This document shows, in pieces, positions 7,887 through 15,757 of a DNA stretch of 16,350 nucleotides; within the stretch, counting starts at the first letter, position 1; the number at the start of each line of letters is the position of its first letter. The position numbers and the translations under genes were made by a program. This DNA is from an uncultured Mollicutes bacterium (GTDB lineage: Bacteria > Bacillota_I > Bacilli_A > Acholeplasmatales > Anaeroplasmataceae), in contig URFB01000007.1 of the NCBI GenBank assembly GCA_900547045.1, forward strand, positions 1 through 16,350, written 5' to 3'. A model generated the notes under the pieces. That model saw only the letters and a program-made list of their open reading frames with translations, searched no databases and was not told the origin of the DNA.

Positions 7887-8438
7887 CTAATCCTCCTTAT
7901 ATAAACCATTGGTCTTAATATAATCTAGAACACAAGGATCTACAAGCTCACTTGCATAAGTGCTTCTAAATTTAGTGGCGCTAATATCCATATTAAAATC
8001 AACAATGGTAAATTTATCCTTATAATTCGAAAGCTCATTTGTAATAAAGGCTTCAATATCAATTCCATCACGCTTAAAAATAATGAAATTGAATTCATTT
8101 AAAAGAGCCTCATAATTAATCCATTTTTTAATATAAATTAAATTATCAGCTCCCATTGTAAAATATAAATCATCATATTGCCTAGATAAATATCTTAGGG
8201 TATTAATGGTACCCTGATACTTCTTATTTTGCTCAATATCTAAAACCTTATCATTAGGAAATGCAAGCCTTGTCATATTTAAGCGATGATAAAAGGGCGT
8301 AATATTCTTCCAGGTATATGAATCACCAGTTGGAACAATTAAAATATTTTGAGGCTTAAAAAGCTCATGCAGCTTCAAAACAATTTTTTTATGGGCAATA
8401 GTAGGAGGATTAAATGATCCTCCATAAACAATATTCAT
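7887..8438 (-). CDS. nadD: Nicotinate-nucleotide adenylyltransferase
   Basis: 183 residues, a single nucleotidyltransferase domain. It joins nicotinate mononucleotide and ATP into nicotinate adenine dinucleotide, the substrate of NadE encoded next. The ATP-binding GGSFNPPTIAH (6-16) is a perfect family signature, MGADNL (about 95-100) with a following Trp is the substrate-binding block, and ISATKFRS near the C-terminus matches the ISxTxIR motif. The usual PPHK loop is replaced by GDSYTWKN, which may be a lineage trait. There is no fused HD phosphatase domain. The ATG directly follows the TAG of dnaI (TAGATG), with GGAG upstream. nadD and nadE together give the last two steps of NAD+ synthesis. 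Confidence 0.94.
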   Translation of the reverse strand: MNIVYGGSFNPPTIAHKKIVLKLHELFKPQNILIVPTGDSYTWKNITPFYHRLNMTRLAFPNDKVLDIEQNKKYQGTINTLRYLSRQYDDLYFTMGADNLIYIKKWINYEALLNEFNFIIFKRDGIDIEAFITNELSNYKDKFTIVDFNMDISATKFRSTYASELVDPCVLDYIKTNGLYKED

Positions 8439-9287
8439 CTATTTAATCTCCACAAAGCTAGCTAAAGTTTTAATTCTTGAAATTAATCTATCAGCGCTAT
8501 TGCTTGAGCTATCAATTGACATATAAAATTTCCTTAAGCCATCAAGGGTATAATTAGTTGAGAAAAACACTGGTAATTTTTCCTGTGAACGGTAATTAAG
8601 AATGGGACACAAAATTTCATCTCTTACCCAAGCTGATGGTAATTCCGCCCCAATATCATCAAGCATTAAAACATCGACAGACTTTAGCATGTTTATTCGA
8701 TCTTCAAATTCATCAGGCTTGCTTAATAAGGATTTAAGCTCTCTTACTAAATCGGGAAAATAAATTAATAAGGAATTAATTCCTGCTTTAGCAAATAAAT
8801 TAGCTCCGCAGGCAAGGGAATATGTCTTGCCAATTTGAAAGTTACCGCAAATATATAGCCCCTTAGTAAGCGTACCTCTTTTGAAGGATGTACTAAAATT
8901 AGTCATATATTGATAAATTTTTTGACGCTCAATACTGTCTAGTCTGTAATTATCAAAGCTAGCCTCTGTTATTTGGCTTGGAAGGAAAAGCGCTCTAAAC
9001 TTGCTTTGAATTTCTTGATTTTTAAGGCTTTCCTGCATTAGGCTACAAGGAATCTTAGATAAATTAGTATACCCCGCCTTTTGGCTAATTTTGGATTTAT
9101 AACCCTTAGGCTCATTAGGGCATTCATTTAAGCCCTTGCATTTTGAGCAATGCTCAAGGTCGTCTAAATATCTACTTAATAAATTACAGTTATTAATATT
9201 AACCTCGATACCCTCAAGGTTTTTATTTCTTCTTAATTCATTTAGGTAAGATTCATTTGAATCAGTATTTAAATTAAGCTTTCTCAT
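8439..9287 (-). CDS. dnaI: Primosomal helicase loader DnaI
   Basis: 282 residues, the usual size of Gram-positive DnaI. It is an AAA+ ATPase of the DnaC/DnaI group that loads the replicative helicase at the origin and at restarted forks, together with DnaB and DnaD. The N-terminal helicase-binding domain carries a zinc-type cysteine set (Cys47, Cys50, Cys56 in CSKCKGLNEC, with Cys81 further on). The ATPase part has Walker A GNFQIGKT (148-155), Walker B LMLDD (207-211), a sensor STN (243-245) and arginines at 267 and 271 near the C-terminus. Its ATG shares one base with the TAA of dnaB (TAATG), and the RBS GGAGGTG is formed by the last dnaB codons, so it is probably translationally coupled. 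Confidence 0.93.
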   Translation of the reverse strand: MRKLNLNTDSNESYLNELRRNKNLEGIEVNINNCNLLSRYLDDLEHCSKCKGLNECPNEPKGYKSKISQKAGYTNLSKIPCSLMQESLKNQEIQSKFRALFLPSQITEASFDNYRLDSIERQKIYQYMTNFSTSFKRGTLTKGLYICGNFQIGKTYSLACGANLFAKAGINSLLIYFPDLVRELKSLLSKPDEFEDRINMLKSVDVLMLDDIGAELPSAWVRDEILCPILNYRSQEKLPVFFSTNYTLDGLRKFYMSIDSSSNSADRLISRIKTLASFVEIK

Positions 9288-10528
9288 TATAGCACCTCCA
9301 TACCTTCCATGGCATCCTTCTTATCATTTTCAATTTCGTATTTATCCTTAGCTCTAGCTAAAGCAGGCTTTTTTCTATAGGTCTTCTTCTGGGGTTTATC
9401 AATTCCTAAAACATAACGATTATAGGCTGTATAAACATCAGTTGTACCCTCTAAAATCCAATCATCAGCGACCTTCTTAAAATAATCAAGCGGTGGCATT
9501 CTTAAAGGATTATCAGGGCTTACCTTTTTAACTAAGAGCTTAATAACATACATTACCATAATTTTGATTACGGAAGGATTTAGATGAAGCTCATTATAAA
9601 GCTCATTTAGGGTTATAACATCTTCTCTTCTAAAGCTGTCGCCTAAAATAGAAACCAAGAATTCCTCACCATCAATTTTTTCAAGATTATTAATAAATTC
9701 ATCATTTTTAATTTCGGGCTTTATTTCAAGCTTAGGTAAATTTTCCTGATACTTGAATGTATAATATATTTTAGCCTTTTTCTTAAGTAAAACGGGATAA
9801 AAATAGCCTCTTCTGTTTAATGATTCATCATAAAGATTAGCCATATCGCCTTCATTTAAATTATAAACTGATGCCGTTTCAATAATTCTTTTCTTAAATT
9901 CATCAGTAAGTCCTGTCTCAAGTAAGGAAATATCAATATTAGATAGGAACTCATCAAAATCAAAATTTGCATTATGAATATTAATTTTGCGAGTTTTCTT
10001 ATTATCCATTATATATTCATTTTTAATATTAATATTTTCATTTGAGCTTGACGAAGCGAAAACGTCATCGAAGGCAGCACTAATATTTTGATATTCGGAT
10101 TTATCAATTTTTTCAACGGTAAAGCGATTTTTTAAATCTAGGAAGACATTCTCGCCAACCTTACTACATAGCATAACGCCTAAAACACCATCAGAAATAA
10201 AGCTTTTTGGTGAAAGCGGAGGACATATTAAATAAATATATGAATCGCCATTAGAATAGCTACTTAAAAGACCAATCGCCTCAAGTATTTTCCTTCTTTT
10301 TAAGAAGGTTTGGCAGTCAATACCTAGCATATCATATAAAAAGATATGGTTAAATTCTTGGGATTTAAGATTACTTCTTAAAACCAAGGAATTTAGGGTT
10401 AAATATAGCGCGCAAGCTTCAGGTCCAATTAAGGGCTGATATAGAAGTGAAACGCAATTGATATCATCCAATGATAAATTGAAGCTTGCACAAATATTAA
10501 ATTTAGAATTGTTTGATATCTCTTCCAT
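9287..10528 (-). CDS. dnaB: Replication initiation/membrane attachment protein DnaB (Firmicutes type)
   Basis: 413 residues. This is the low-GC Gram-positive DnaB, a DnaB/DnaD-family primosome protein, not the ring helicase of the same name in E. coli. It acts with DnaD and DnaI to place the helicase on DNA at the origin. The N-terminal winged-helix region is shown by SLLYQPLIGPEACALYLTL (27-45), typical of the family. The C-terminal DnaD-like domain includes MPPLDYFKKVADDW (344-357) followed by TAYNRY. The tail after 372 is basic and then acidic, and may bind DNA or partners. The middle (about 150-230) is low in conservation. RBS AAGGAG lies 8 bases before the ATG. It sits directly before dnaI, as in Bacillus. 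Confidence 0.88.
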   Translation of the reverse strand: MEEISNNSKFNICASFNLSLDDINCVSLLYQPLIGPEACALYLTLNSLVLRSNLKSQEFNHIFLYDMLGIDCQTFLKRRKILEAIGLLSSYSNGDSYIYLICPPLSPKSFISDGVLGVMLCSKVGENVFLDLKNRFTVEKIDKSEYQNISAAFDDVFASSSSNENINIKNEYIMDNKKTRKINIHNANFDFDEFLSNIDISLLETGLTDEFKKRIIETASVYNLNEGDMANLYDESLNRRGYFYPVLLKKKAKIYYTFKYQENLPKLEIKPEIKNDEFINNLEKIDGEEFLVSILGDSFRREDVITLNELYNELHLNPSVIKIMVMYVIKLLVKKVSPDNPLRMPPLDYFKKVADDWILEGTTDVYTAYNRYVLGIDKPQKKTYRKKPALARAKDKYEIENDKKDAMEGMEVL

Positions 10529-10530
10529 TT

Positions 10531-10884
10531 TTAATTCTCCTTATGTAAGGCTAGTCCCTTTAGCTCAAATTTTTTACCTAGCATATCATAAAAATCGTTG
10601 ATAAGCTTTTTCGTTTTGTTAAAATCAAATAGAAAATATGAGTCAACAAAAACGTCAACAGCCGCCTCCTGAGCCTCTACCTGGACAAAGCGCACAGTCA
10701 TATTATAAAGCTCAGCCTCAACAGAAATTTCATTATAATTAGTATCATATGATACAATTTTAATTTTACTATCCTCAAAATATTTTTTTAAGTACTCCAT
10801 GATTAATAAAATATTAGTTTTATAATATCTTGTTTTTAAAAAATCCTTCTTAGCTTGTTCTGAAGTTTCAAACTGCTTTGGCAT
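10531..10884 (-). CDS. Hypothetical protein between coaE and dnaB
   Basis: 117 residues, soluble by composition, with no membrane segment and no cysteines. The pattern suggests helix at both ends and a strand-rich middle (KIKIVSYDTNYNEISVEAEL, then TVRFVQVEAQEAAVDVFV). No catalytic or nucleotide-binding motif is visible and I do not recognise the family. The start is well supported by a perfect AAGGAGG 6 bases before the ATG. It overlaps the 3' end of coaE by 17 bases and ends 2 bases before dnaB. In Bacillus the gene before dnaB is nrdR, but this protein lacks the NrdR zinc ribbon and ATP-cone, so it is not NrdR. A role in replication is suggested by position only. Confidence 0.8.
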   Translation of the reverse strand: MPKQFETSEQAKKDFLKTRYYKTNILLIMEYLKKYFEDSKIKIVSYDTNYNEISVEAELYNMTVRFVQVEAQEAAVDVFVDSYFLFDFNKTKKLINDFYDMLGKKFELKGLALHKEN

Positions 10885-11467
10885 TGTATTCCTCCTTAAT
10901 TAAAGTTAATATTTTATCGATATTTTTTTTAGTATCAAAAAAGTCCTCTTCACTTTTTAGCAAGAAATCAGACCTTGCCATTTTTTCTTCTAATGACATT
11001 TGACTATTAATTTTTTTTTGTGCATCATCATATGAAAGCCTATCTCTTTCCATTAGACGCTTTATTTGGGTGTGCTTATCTGTATAAACACATATTATTT
11101 TATCACAAAGTGTATCAAAATGAGCCTCAAACATTAATGGTACATCAACAAATATAATACCATCATTTTCTTCAATTTTTTCCTTCGTTATTTTATAAAT
11201 AAGAGGATGAAGAATTTGATTAAGCCTTAGCCTTCTTGTCTTATCATTAAAAACAATTTGACCTAAAATGGCCCGGTTAAGTCTGCCATCCTTAACAGCC
11301 TCTGGAAAATCACTTGCAAGCTCCTTGTTTGCATAGGACCCATCTGCGGTTAATAAATGAGAAATTTTATCAGTATCGACTACGCTGTAGCCTAAATCCT
11401 CTAATGTTTTAGATACAAAGCTTTTTCCGCAAGCTATAGAACCAGTAATTCCTACAACATAGCGCAT
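10868..11467 (-). CDS. coaE: Dephospho-CoA kinase
   Basis: 199 residues, the usual length. It phosphorylates dephospho-CoA at the 3'-hydroxyl with ATP, the last step of coenzyme A synthesis. The P-loop is GITGSIACGKS (6-16). VVDTDKISHLL (29-39) is the conserved acid block, and FVDVPLMFEAH matches the PLLFE-type core motif before the lid helices (DRLSYDDAQKKI region). I start it at ATG 11467-11465, which overlaps the mutM stop as TAATG and has GAGGTG about 9 bases upstream. A GTG at 11479 in frame is possible but has no RBS. It ends with TGA (10870-10868) inside the next gene. The previous CoA step, CoaD, is encoded divergently at the right edge. Confidence 0.94.
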   Translation of the reverse strand: MRYVVGITGSIACGKSFVSKTLEDLGYSVVDTDKISHLLTADGSYANKELASDFPEAVKDGRLNRAILGQIVFNDKTRRLRLNQILHPLIYKITKEKIEENDGIIFVDVPLMFEAHFDTLCDKIICVYTDKHTQIKRLMERDRLSYDDAQKKINSQMSLEEKMARSDFLLKSEEDFFDTKKNIDKILTLIKEEYNAKAV

Positions 11468-12279
11468 TATTTTTGACACCTCATACAGTAATAGGTACCT
11501 CTTCCTGAAATTTTGGTTTTAACAATATTAGCTCCACAAAGCGGACAAATACTCTTCGTATGGACACATAAAAAGTTTTGAAACTCACCCTCAACGCCTA
11601 GGCTTGAGGTATATGATCTAATAGTTGTACCCTTATATTCAATTGCCTTATCAAGAATACGCTTTGATTCCTTTAAAATTGCCTCACATTCATCAAGGCT
11701 TAAGGACGCAGCTTCTCTTAAAGGATTTATTTTAGAAGCGAAAAGTACCTCATCAACATAAATATTACCAAGACCGGCAATAATTTCTTGATTTAATAAA
11801 GCTTCCTTAATCGGAATTTTACGACTCTTAAGGTGATTATAAAGCTCTTCTTTCGAAAAATTAGGATTATTTGCGTCTAGAGCAAGCTTATTAAGGGGCT
11901 TAGTAATATAAAGCTCCTCTTCCTTTTTTACAACCATACGGCCAAATTTTCTCGTATCCTGGTAAAGAAGGCTATAGCCATTATCAAGCTCAAAAATCAT
12001 ATGAATATGCTTATTCATTAAGGAGTTAGTTTTTACATAGAAAAACTTACCCTCCATTCTTAAATGAGCAATCAAATAATTATTTGTCATCTTAAAAATT
12101 AAATATTTTCCCATTCTTGATATATCAAGAAATTCTTCATTTATTAAAGAATCCTTAAAAAGATTAAAATCCTGTTCAACCATTTCGGGATAATCAGATT
12201 CAATTTTAACAATTCTTCTTCCTTTAAGTGAGCCTAAAAGGACTCTTCTTACGGTTTCAACCTCAGGTAATTCAGGCAT
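11467..12279 (-). CDS. mutM: Formamidopyrimidine-DNA glycosylase
   Basis: 270 residues. It removes 8-oxoguanine and ring-opened purines from DNA and nicks the abasic site, starting base-excision repair; PolA, encoded in the same operon, can fill the gap. Pro2 is the catalytic nucleophile once Met1 is removed, in the signature MPELPEVETV, with Glu3 beside it and Lys58 (MGKYLIF) as the conserved DNA-binding lysine. The helix-two-turn-helix is marked by AGLGNIYVDEVLF (168-180). The C-terminal zinc finger has Cys245, Cys248, Cys265 and Cys268 with Arg260 in GRGTYY. The start must be ATG 12279-12277, because the nucleophile has to be residue 2; a longer frame to 12294 adds five residues. RBS GGGAGG precedes it. 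Confidence 0.96.
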   Translation of the reverse strand: MPELPEVETVRRVLLGSLKGRRIVKIESDYPEMVEQDFNLFKDSLINEEFLDISRMGKYLIFKMTNNYLIAHLRMEGKFFYVKTNSLMNKHIHMIFELDNGYSLLYQDTRKFGRMVVKKEEELYITKPLNKLALDANNPNFSKEELYNHLKSRKIPIKEALLNQEIIAGLGNIYVDEVLFASKINPLREAASLSLDECEAILKESKRILDKAIEYKGTTIRSYTSSLGVEGEFQNFLCVHTKSICPLCGANIVKTKISGRGTYYCMRCQK

Positions 12280-12281
12280 AA

Positions 12282-12797
12282 TTATTCCTCCCATCTGATT
12301 AAATCATCATTAAAGCGATCATTTTTTTCATAAAAAGAATTTTGATCTAAAGGATATCCTAAAGGAATTAGGGCAAATGTATTTAAATCATCCTTAAGCG
12401 CTAAAGCCTTATTACAAGCCTCAATTCGATCACGTCTTGGCCAAATTCCCATAAAGCAGGACCCAAGACCTAGGCTTGTAGCCTCAAGCATGATATAGCT
12501 TGCACAGCAGCTTAAATCAATAGAGGCCATATCAGGTGTTGGAAGGCTTGATGGGGCTTTTTCTACAATCGCAATAAGAGCTGGTACATTAGCTAAAAAG
12601 GCGCTATATTTAGATACTGATGCTAAATCATTTAGCATTTTTTTGTTCTTTACCACAACAAAGCTCCAAGGCTGTTGGTTACGAGCAGAGGGGCTTTGGC
12701 ATGAAGCAGAAATTATTTTTTTAATTAATTCATTATCTACATCATCATTTTTGAAGGCTCTTACACTTCTTCTTAGTCTTAAAATAGAATCATCCAT
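12282..12797 (-). CDS. Nitroreductase-family FMN oxidoreductase
   Basis: 171 residues. Members of this family bind FMN and use NAD(P)H to reduce nitro compounds, quinones or other small molecules. The FMN-phosphate contact Arg9-Arg10-Ser11 (LRRSVRAF), SARNQQPW (37-44), GLGSCFMGIW (110-119) and IPLGYP (144-149) are typical. The start is ATG 12797-12795, sharing a base with the polA TAA (TAATG) and preceded by GAGG in the polA tail. A longer frame to 12815 would extend into polA without reason. It sits between polA and mutM, where a detoxifying or redox role near repair genes could be imagined, but the true substrate is not visible. Confidence 0.88.
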   Translation of the reverse strand: MDDSILRLRRSVRAFKNDDVDNELIKKIISASCQSPSARNQQPWSFVVVKNKKMLNDLASVSKYSAFLANVPALIAIVEKAPSSLPTPDMASIDLSCCASYIMLEATSLGLGSCFMGIWPRRDRIEACNKALALKDDLNTFALIPLGYPLDQNSFYEKNDRFNDDLIRWEE

Positions 12798-15421
12798 TAT
12801 TTTACCTCGTACCAATTTGAACCAAAATCATGAGAAACGGAAAGCTTTACATTAAGCTTTACAGCATTTTCCATTTCTGTTCTTACAAGCTCCTCAAGCT
12901 CCTTCTCCTCACCATGCTCAACCTCAAATAGCAATTCGTCGTGGATTTGTAAAATCATTTTACTCTTAAGCTTTAGGCTTGAAAGCTTATTGTCGATATT
13001 AATCATCGCAATCTTTAAAATATCAGCTGCACTACCCTGAATTGGCGCGTTCATCGCCGTACGCTTGGCAAATTCTCTTAGGTTATAAACCTTAGAGTTA
13101 ATATCAGGGATAAAGCGTTTACGATTTTTAATCGTTTTTACATAACCATTTTCCTTACAAAATTCAATGGTTTGGTCCATAAATGCTTTAATTTCAGGAT
13201 AAATTTCATAATATCTTTTAATATAATCAGAAGCCATGCTAGTTGAAATACCAATATCAGTTGCAAGTCCATACGCAGAAATTCCATAAATAATACCGAA
13301 ATTAACTGCCTTAGCCTTTCTTCTTTCTTCAGGAGTTATATCATCATGGCCAAAGATTTCACGAGCTGTTTGGCTATGAATATCTAAATCCGCATTGAAG
13401 GAATCAATTAGCTTTGGTACATTAGCTAAATGAGCAAGAACACGAAGCTCAATTTGCGAATAATCGGCTGAAAAGAAGCTGTTATCCTTATTTGTTGGAA
13501 TAAACATTTTTCTAATTAATCTTCCTTGTTCTGTCCTAATAGGAATATTTTGAAGATTAGGCTCAATTGATGATAAGCGTCCTGTTTGAGTTAGGGCCTG
13601 CTCATAAATAGTATGACACTTATGATCGGCAAAAATTTGTTCATTTAAGCCTACAATATATGTTTGATATAGCTTAGTAAGCATACGGTAATTTAGAATA
13701 TATTCAACAACTGGATGAAGGTGCTTAACCTCCTCAAGTGTCGATTGTTCAGTTGAATATCCTGTTTTAGTCTTCTTTGAGTAAGGTAGACCTAAATGCT
13801 CAAAAAGGACAACACCAAGCTGTTTTGGTGATGCAATATTGAAATTCTCACCGGCAAGGCGATAAATTTCTGATTCAATAAAGGAAATTCTTTCCTCTAA
13901 ATCCTTTTTTTGTCTTTGAAGCTCATCTAGGTCAACCTTTATTCCTTCAAATTCCATTTTTCCTAAAACACGAGAAAGAGGAATTTCAATTTGGCTTAGA
14001 AGCTCATATTGATCATTAGCAATAAGCTCATCAATAATTTGATTTTTAATTAAATATAAGCATTCAACCTTAGAAATAACATGCTCCATCAAGACCTTAG
14101 GAGCAGGAATAACACGTTTTGCACCCTTACCATAAACCTCTTCATCAAATTTTAGCTTATAATAGTTAAATGATGAGGCTACCATTTTAAATTCATTTTT
14201 GGTAATTGATGGATTTAAAACATAGGCACCAAGTAGCATATCAAAATCAACACCATTAAGCTCAAAGCCCATCTTTTTAAGTAAAACATAGGCTCTTTTA
14301 TAATCATAAATAGCCTTATGATTTCCTTTATCAGCCATAAAAAGCTGGAGGTCAATTGATTGATACATTAATTCAGGTAGTATTATAAAGTTACCCTTCT
14401 TATTTTTAATACCAATGTATAATAAATCAGCACGGTGATAATTATATTCTGATGATTCAAAAATTAAGCTAGAATTATCATCTAAAGCCTCATATACATC
14501 AATAGGATTATCAATAACCTTATATGACATATTGTAAACCTCAGCCTGAGGCTTTAGCTTATTAAGCTCCTTTAAAAGAGAAGGAAGCTCTAAATATTCA
14601 TAAAATTCTCTTAGCTTATCAATATTTGGTGATGCCTTCTTGGTATCATCAATAGTAACATCAATTGGCGCATCACGCAAAATCGTAACCATTTTTTTAC
14701 AGGTAAGAGCAAGCTCCTTGCTAGATGCAAAGCTATCCTTATCCTTACCCTTTAGGGATTCAATATTATCTAAAATTCCTTCAACGCTACCATATTCAGT
14801 TAAATACTTAACCGCTTTTTTAATACCAATTCCAGGTACTCCTGAAATATTATCGGATTTATCACCCATTAAAGCCTTTAAGTCAATAAATTGAGGAACC
14901 TTTATACCATAAACCTCTTCAAAATGTGAAGGGGTATAATCCTCAAGATCAGTAAGACCCTTTTTAGTCAAATGAACTGTCGTATTATTTGTAATTAATT
15001 GAAGTAAATCCTTATCAGATGAATAAACATCGACATGGTATCCATCATCCTCAGCCCTTTTTGCCATTGTACCAATAATATCATCAGCTTCATATAAGTC
15101 GACCTCATATCTTTTAACGCCTAAAAGATCAAGTAGGTTTTTAATATGCGCAATTTGCATACGCATTTCCTCAGGCATATGGGCTCTTCCAGCCTTATAA
15201 TCAGTCATAATATCGTGTCTAAATGTATGCTTACCAGCATCAAAGGCAACTAAAATATTATCAAATTCCTCCTGTAAAATATGATTAATCATACGTGCAA
15301 AGGACATAATTGCATTAGTAAAAACGCCCTTAGAATTAGGCTTTAGGGTTGATGTATCCGCAATTCCAAAGTATGCTCTATACATTAAGGAATTACCATC
15401 AATTAAAATCATTCTTTTCAT
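12797..15421 (-). CDS. polA: DNA polymerase I
   Basis: 874 residues, similar to the Bacillus enzyme. It fills gaps and removes RNA primers during lagging-strand synthesis and excision repair. The 5' nuclease domain (about 1-290) has the acidic sites Asp8, YEADDIIG (110-117), SSDKDL (134-139) and GDKSDNISGVPGIG (186-199). The middle domain (about 300-470) corresponds to the 3'-5' exonuclease fold but lacks the DxE pair and the last acidic residue, so proofreading is probably lost, as in Bacillus. The polymerase part shows QTGRLSS (612-618), motif A DYSQIELR with Asp653, the O-helix RRKAKAVNFGIIYG (700-713) with Phe708, and motif C HDEL with Asp828. RBS AGAAGGAG precedes the ATG. A hairpin with a U-tract lies just upstream. 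Confidence 0.97.
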   Translation of the reverse strand: MKRMILIDGNSLMYRAYFGIADTSTLKPNSKGVFTNAIMSFARMINHILQEEFDNILVAFDAGKHTFRHDIMTDYKAGRAHMPEEMRMQIAHIKNLLDLLGVKRYEVDLYEADDIIGTMAKRAEDDGYHVDVYSSDKDLLQLITNNTTVHLTKKGLTDLEDYTPSHFEEVYGIKVPQFIDLKALMGDKSDNISGVPGIGIKKAVKYLTEYGSVEGILDNIESLKGKDKDSFASSKELALTCKKMVTILRDAPIDVTIDDTKKASPNIDKLREFYEYLELPSLLKELNKLKPQAEVYNMSYKVIDNPIDVYEALDDNSSLIFESSEYNYHRADLLYIGIKNKKGNFIILPELMYQSIDLQLFMADKGNHKAIYDYKRAYVLLKKMGFELNGVDFDMLLGAYVLNPSITKNEFKMVASSFNYYKLKFDEEVYGKGAKRVIPAPKVLMEHVISKVECLYLIKNQIIDELIANDQYELLSQIEIPLSRVLGKMEFEGIKVDLDELQRQKKDLEERISFIESEIYRLAGENFNIASPKQLGVVLFEHLGLPYSKKTKTGYSTEQSTLEEVKHLHPVVEYILNYRMLTKLYQTYIVGLNEQIFADHKCHTIYEQALTQTGRLSSIEPNLQNIPIRTEQGRLIRKMFIPTNKDNSFFSADYSQIELRVLAHLANVPKLIDSFNADLDIHSQTAREIFGHDDITPEERRKAKAVNFGIIYGISAYGLATDIGISTSMASDYIKRYYEIYPEIKAFMDQTIEFCKENGYVKTIKNRKRFIPDINSKVYNLREFAKRTAMNAPIQGSAADILKIAMINIDNKLSSLKLKSKMILQIHDELLFEVEHGEEKELEELVRTEMENAVKLNVKLSVSHDFGSNWYEVK

Positions 15422-15441
15422 AAAAAAGTCTCCTTCTAGTT

Positions 15442-15463
15442 AAAAAAATCGACAAAGTCGATT
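15442..15463 (-). terminator. Hairpin with U-tract between yhbY and polA (terminator or attenuator)
   Basis: The minus strand reads AATCGAC, loop TTT, GTCGATT, then further Ts (15446-15442), a 7-bp stem with U-tract that has the form of an intrinsic terminator. The yhbY stop codon (15464-15462) lies in the stem. The polA RBS starts only about 10 bases after the T run, so there is no room for a separate polA promoter. The hairpin is therefore probably leaky, acting to lower or regulate polA expression, or polA is transcribed from a promoter inside yhbY. Confidence 0.65.
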
Positions 15464-15755
15464 ATTTTTCAAATATAATAGGGTTTTTAGCATTATCGCT
15501 TTGCTTGTAGCAAACTAGCTGGCGACCAATTTTTTGAACAACAGTAATTTCTAAATTTTCAAGCTCCTCAGTAGCCTCTTCTGCGGTTAATGAGCAATTT
15601 TGTAAAATAGAAATCTTCATTAATTCATTTTTATTTAAATATGCAAGAATATCTCTTGCCATATTTTCAGTAATGCCATCCTTCCCAATTTGGAAAACAG
15701 GTTTAATTGTTTGTGCTAAGCTTCTTAGCTGACATTTTTGTTTAGTAGTTAACAT
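15462..15755 (-). CDS. yhbY: YhbY/CRS1 family ribosome-associated RNA-binding protein
   Basis: 97 residues, a single CRM domain. YhbY (YqeI in Bacillus) associates with the large ribosomal subunit precursor and is thought to help ribosome assembly. The family pattern is clear: LTTKQKCQLRSLAQ (2-15), the Gly-rich loop VFQIGKDGIT (20-29), ELMKISILQN (44-53) and the C-terminal block VQKIGRQLVCYK (73-84). The ATG has GGAG about 8 bases upstream. It follows the membrane protein gene by 2 bases, and its stop is built into a hairpin. In Bacillus, yqeI lies near nadD; here both are in the same long operon but several genes apart. Confidence 0.92.
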   Translation of the reverse strand: MLTTKQKCQLRSLAQTIKPVFQIGKDGITENMARDILAYLNKNELMKISILQNCSLTAEEATEELENLEITVVQKIGRQLVCYKQSDNAKNPIIFEK

Positions 15756-15757
15756 TT

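Noticed and set aside
12280..12294. Five-residue extension of MutM
   Set aside because: The catalytic proline must be residue 2, so the ATG directly before PELPEVE is the start.
12643..12855. 70-codon plus-strand open frame
   Set aside because: Antisense to the nitroreductase and the end of polA, both certain genes; no family resemblance.
14640..14894. 84-codon plus-strand open frame
   Set aside because: Antisense to the 5' nuclease part of polA; the sequence is the complement of well-conserved codons.
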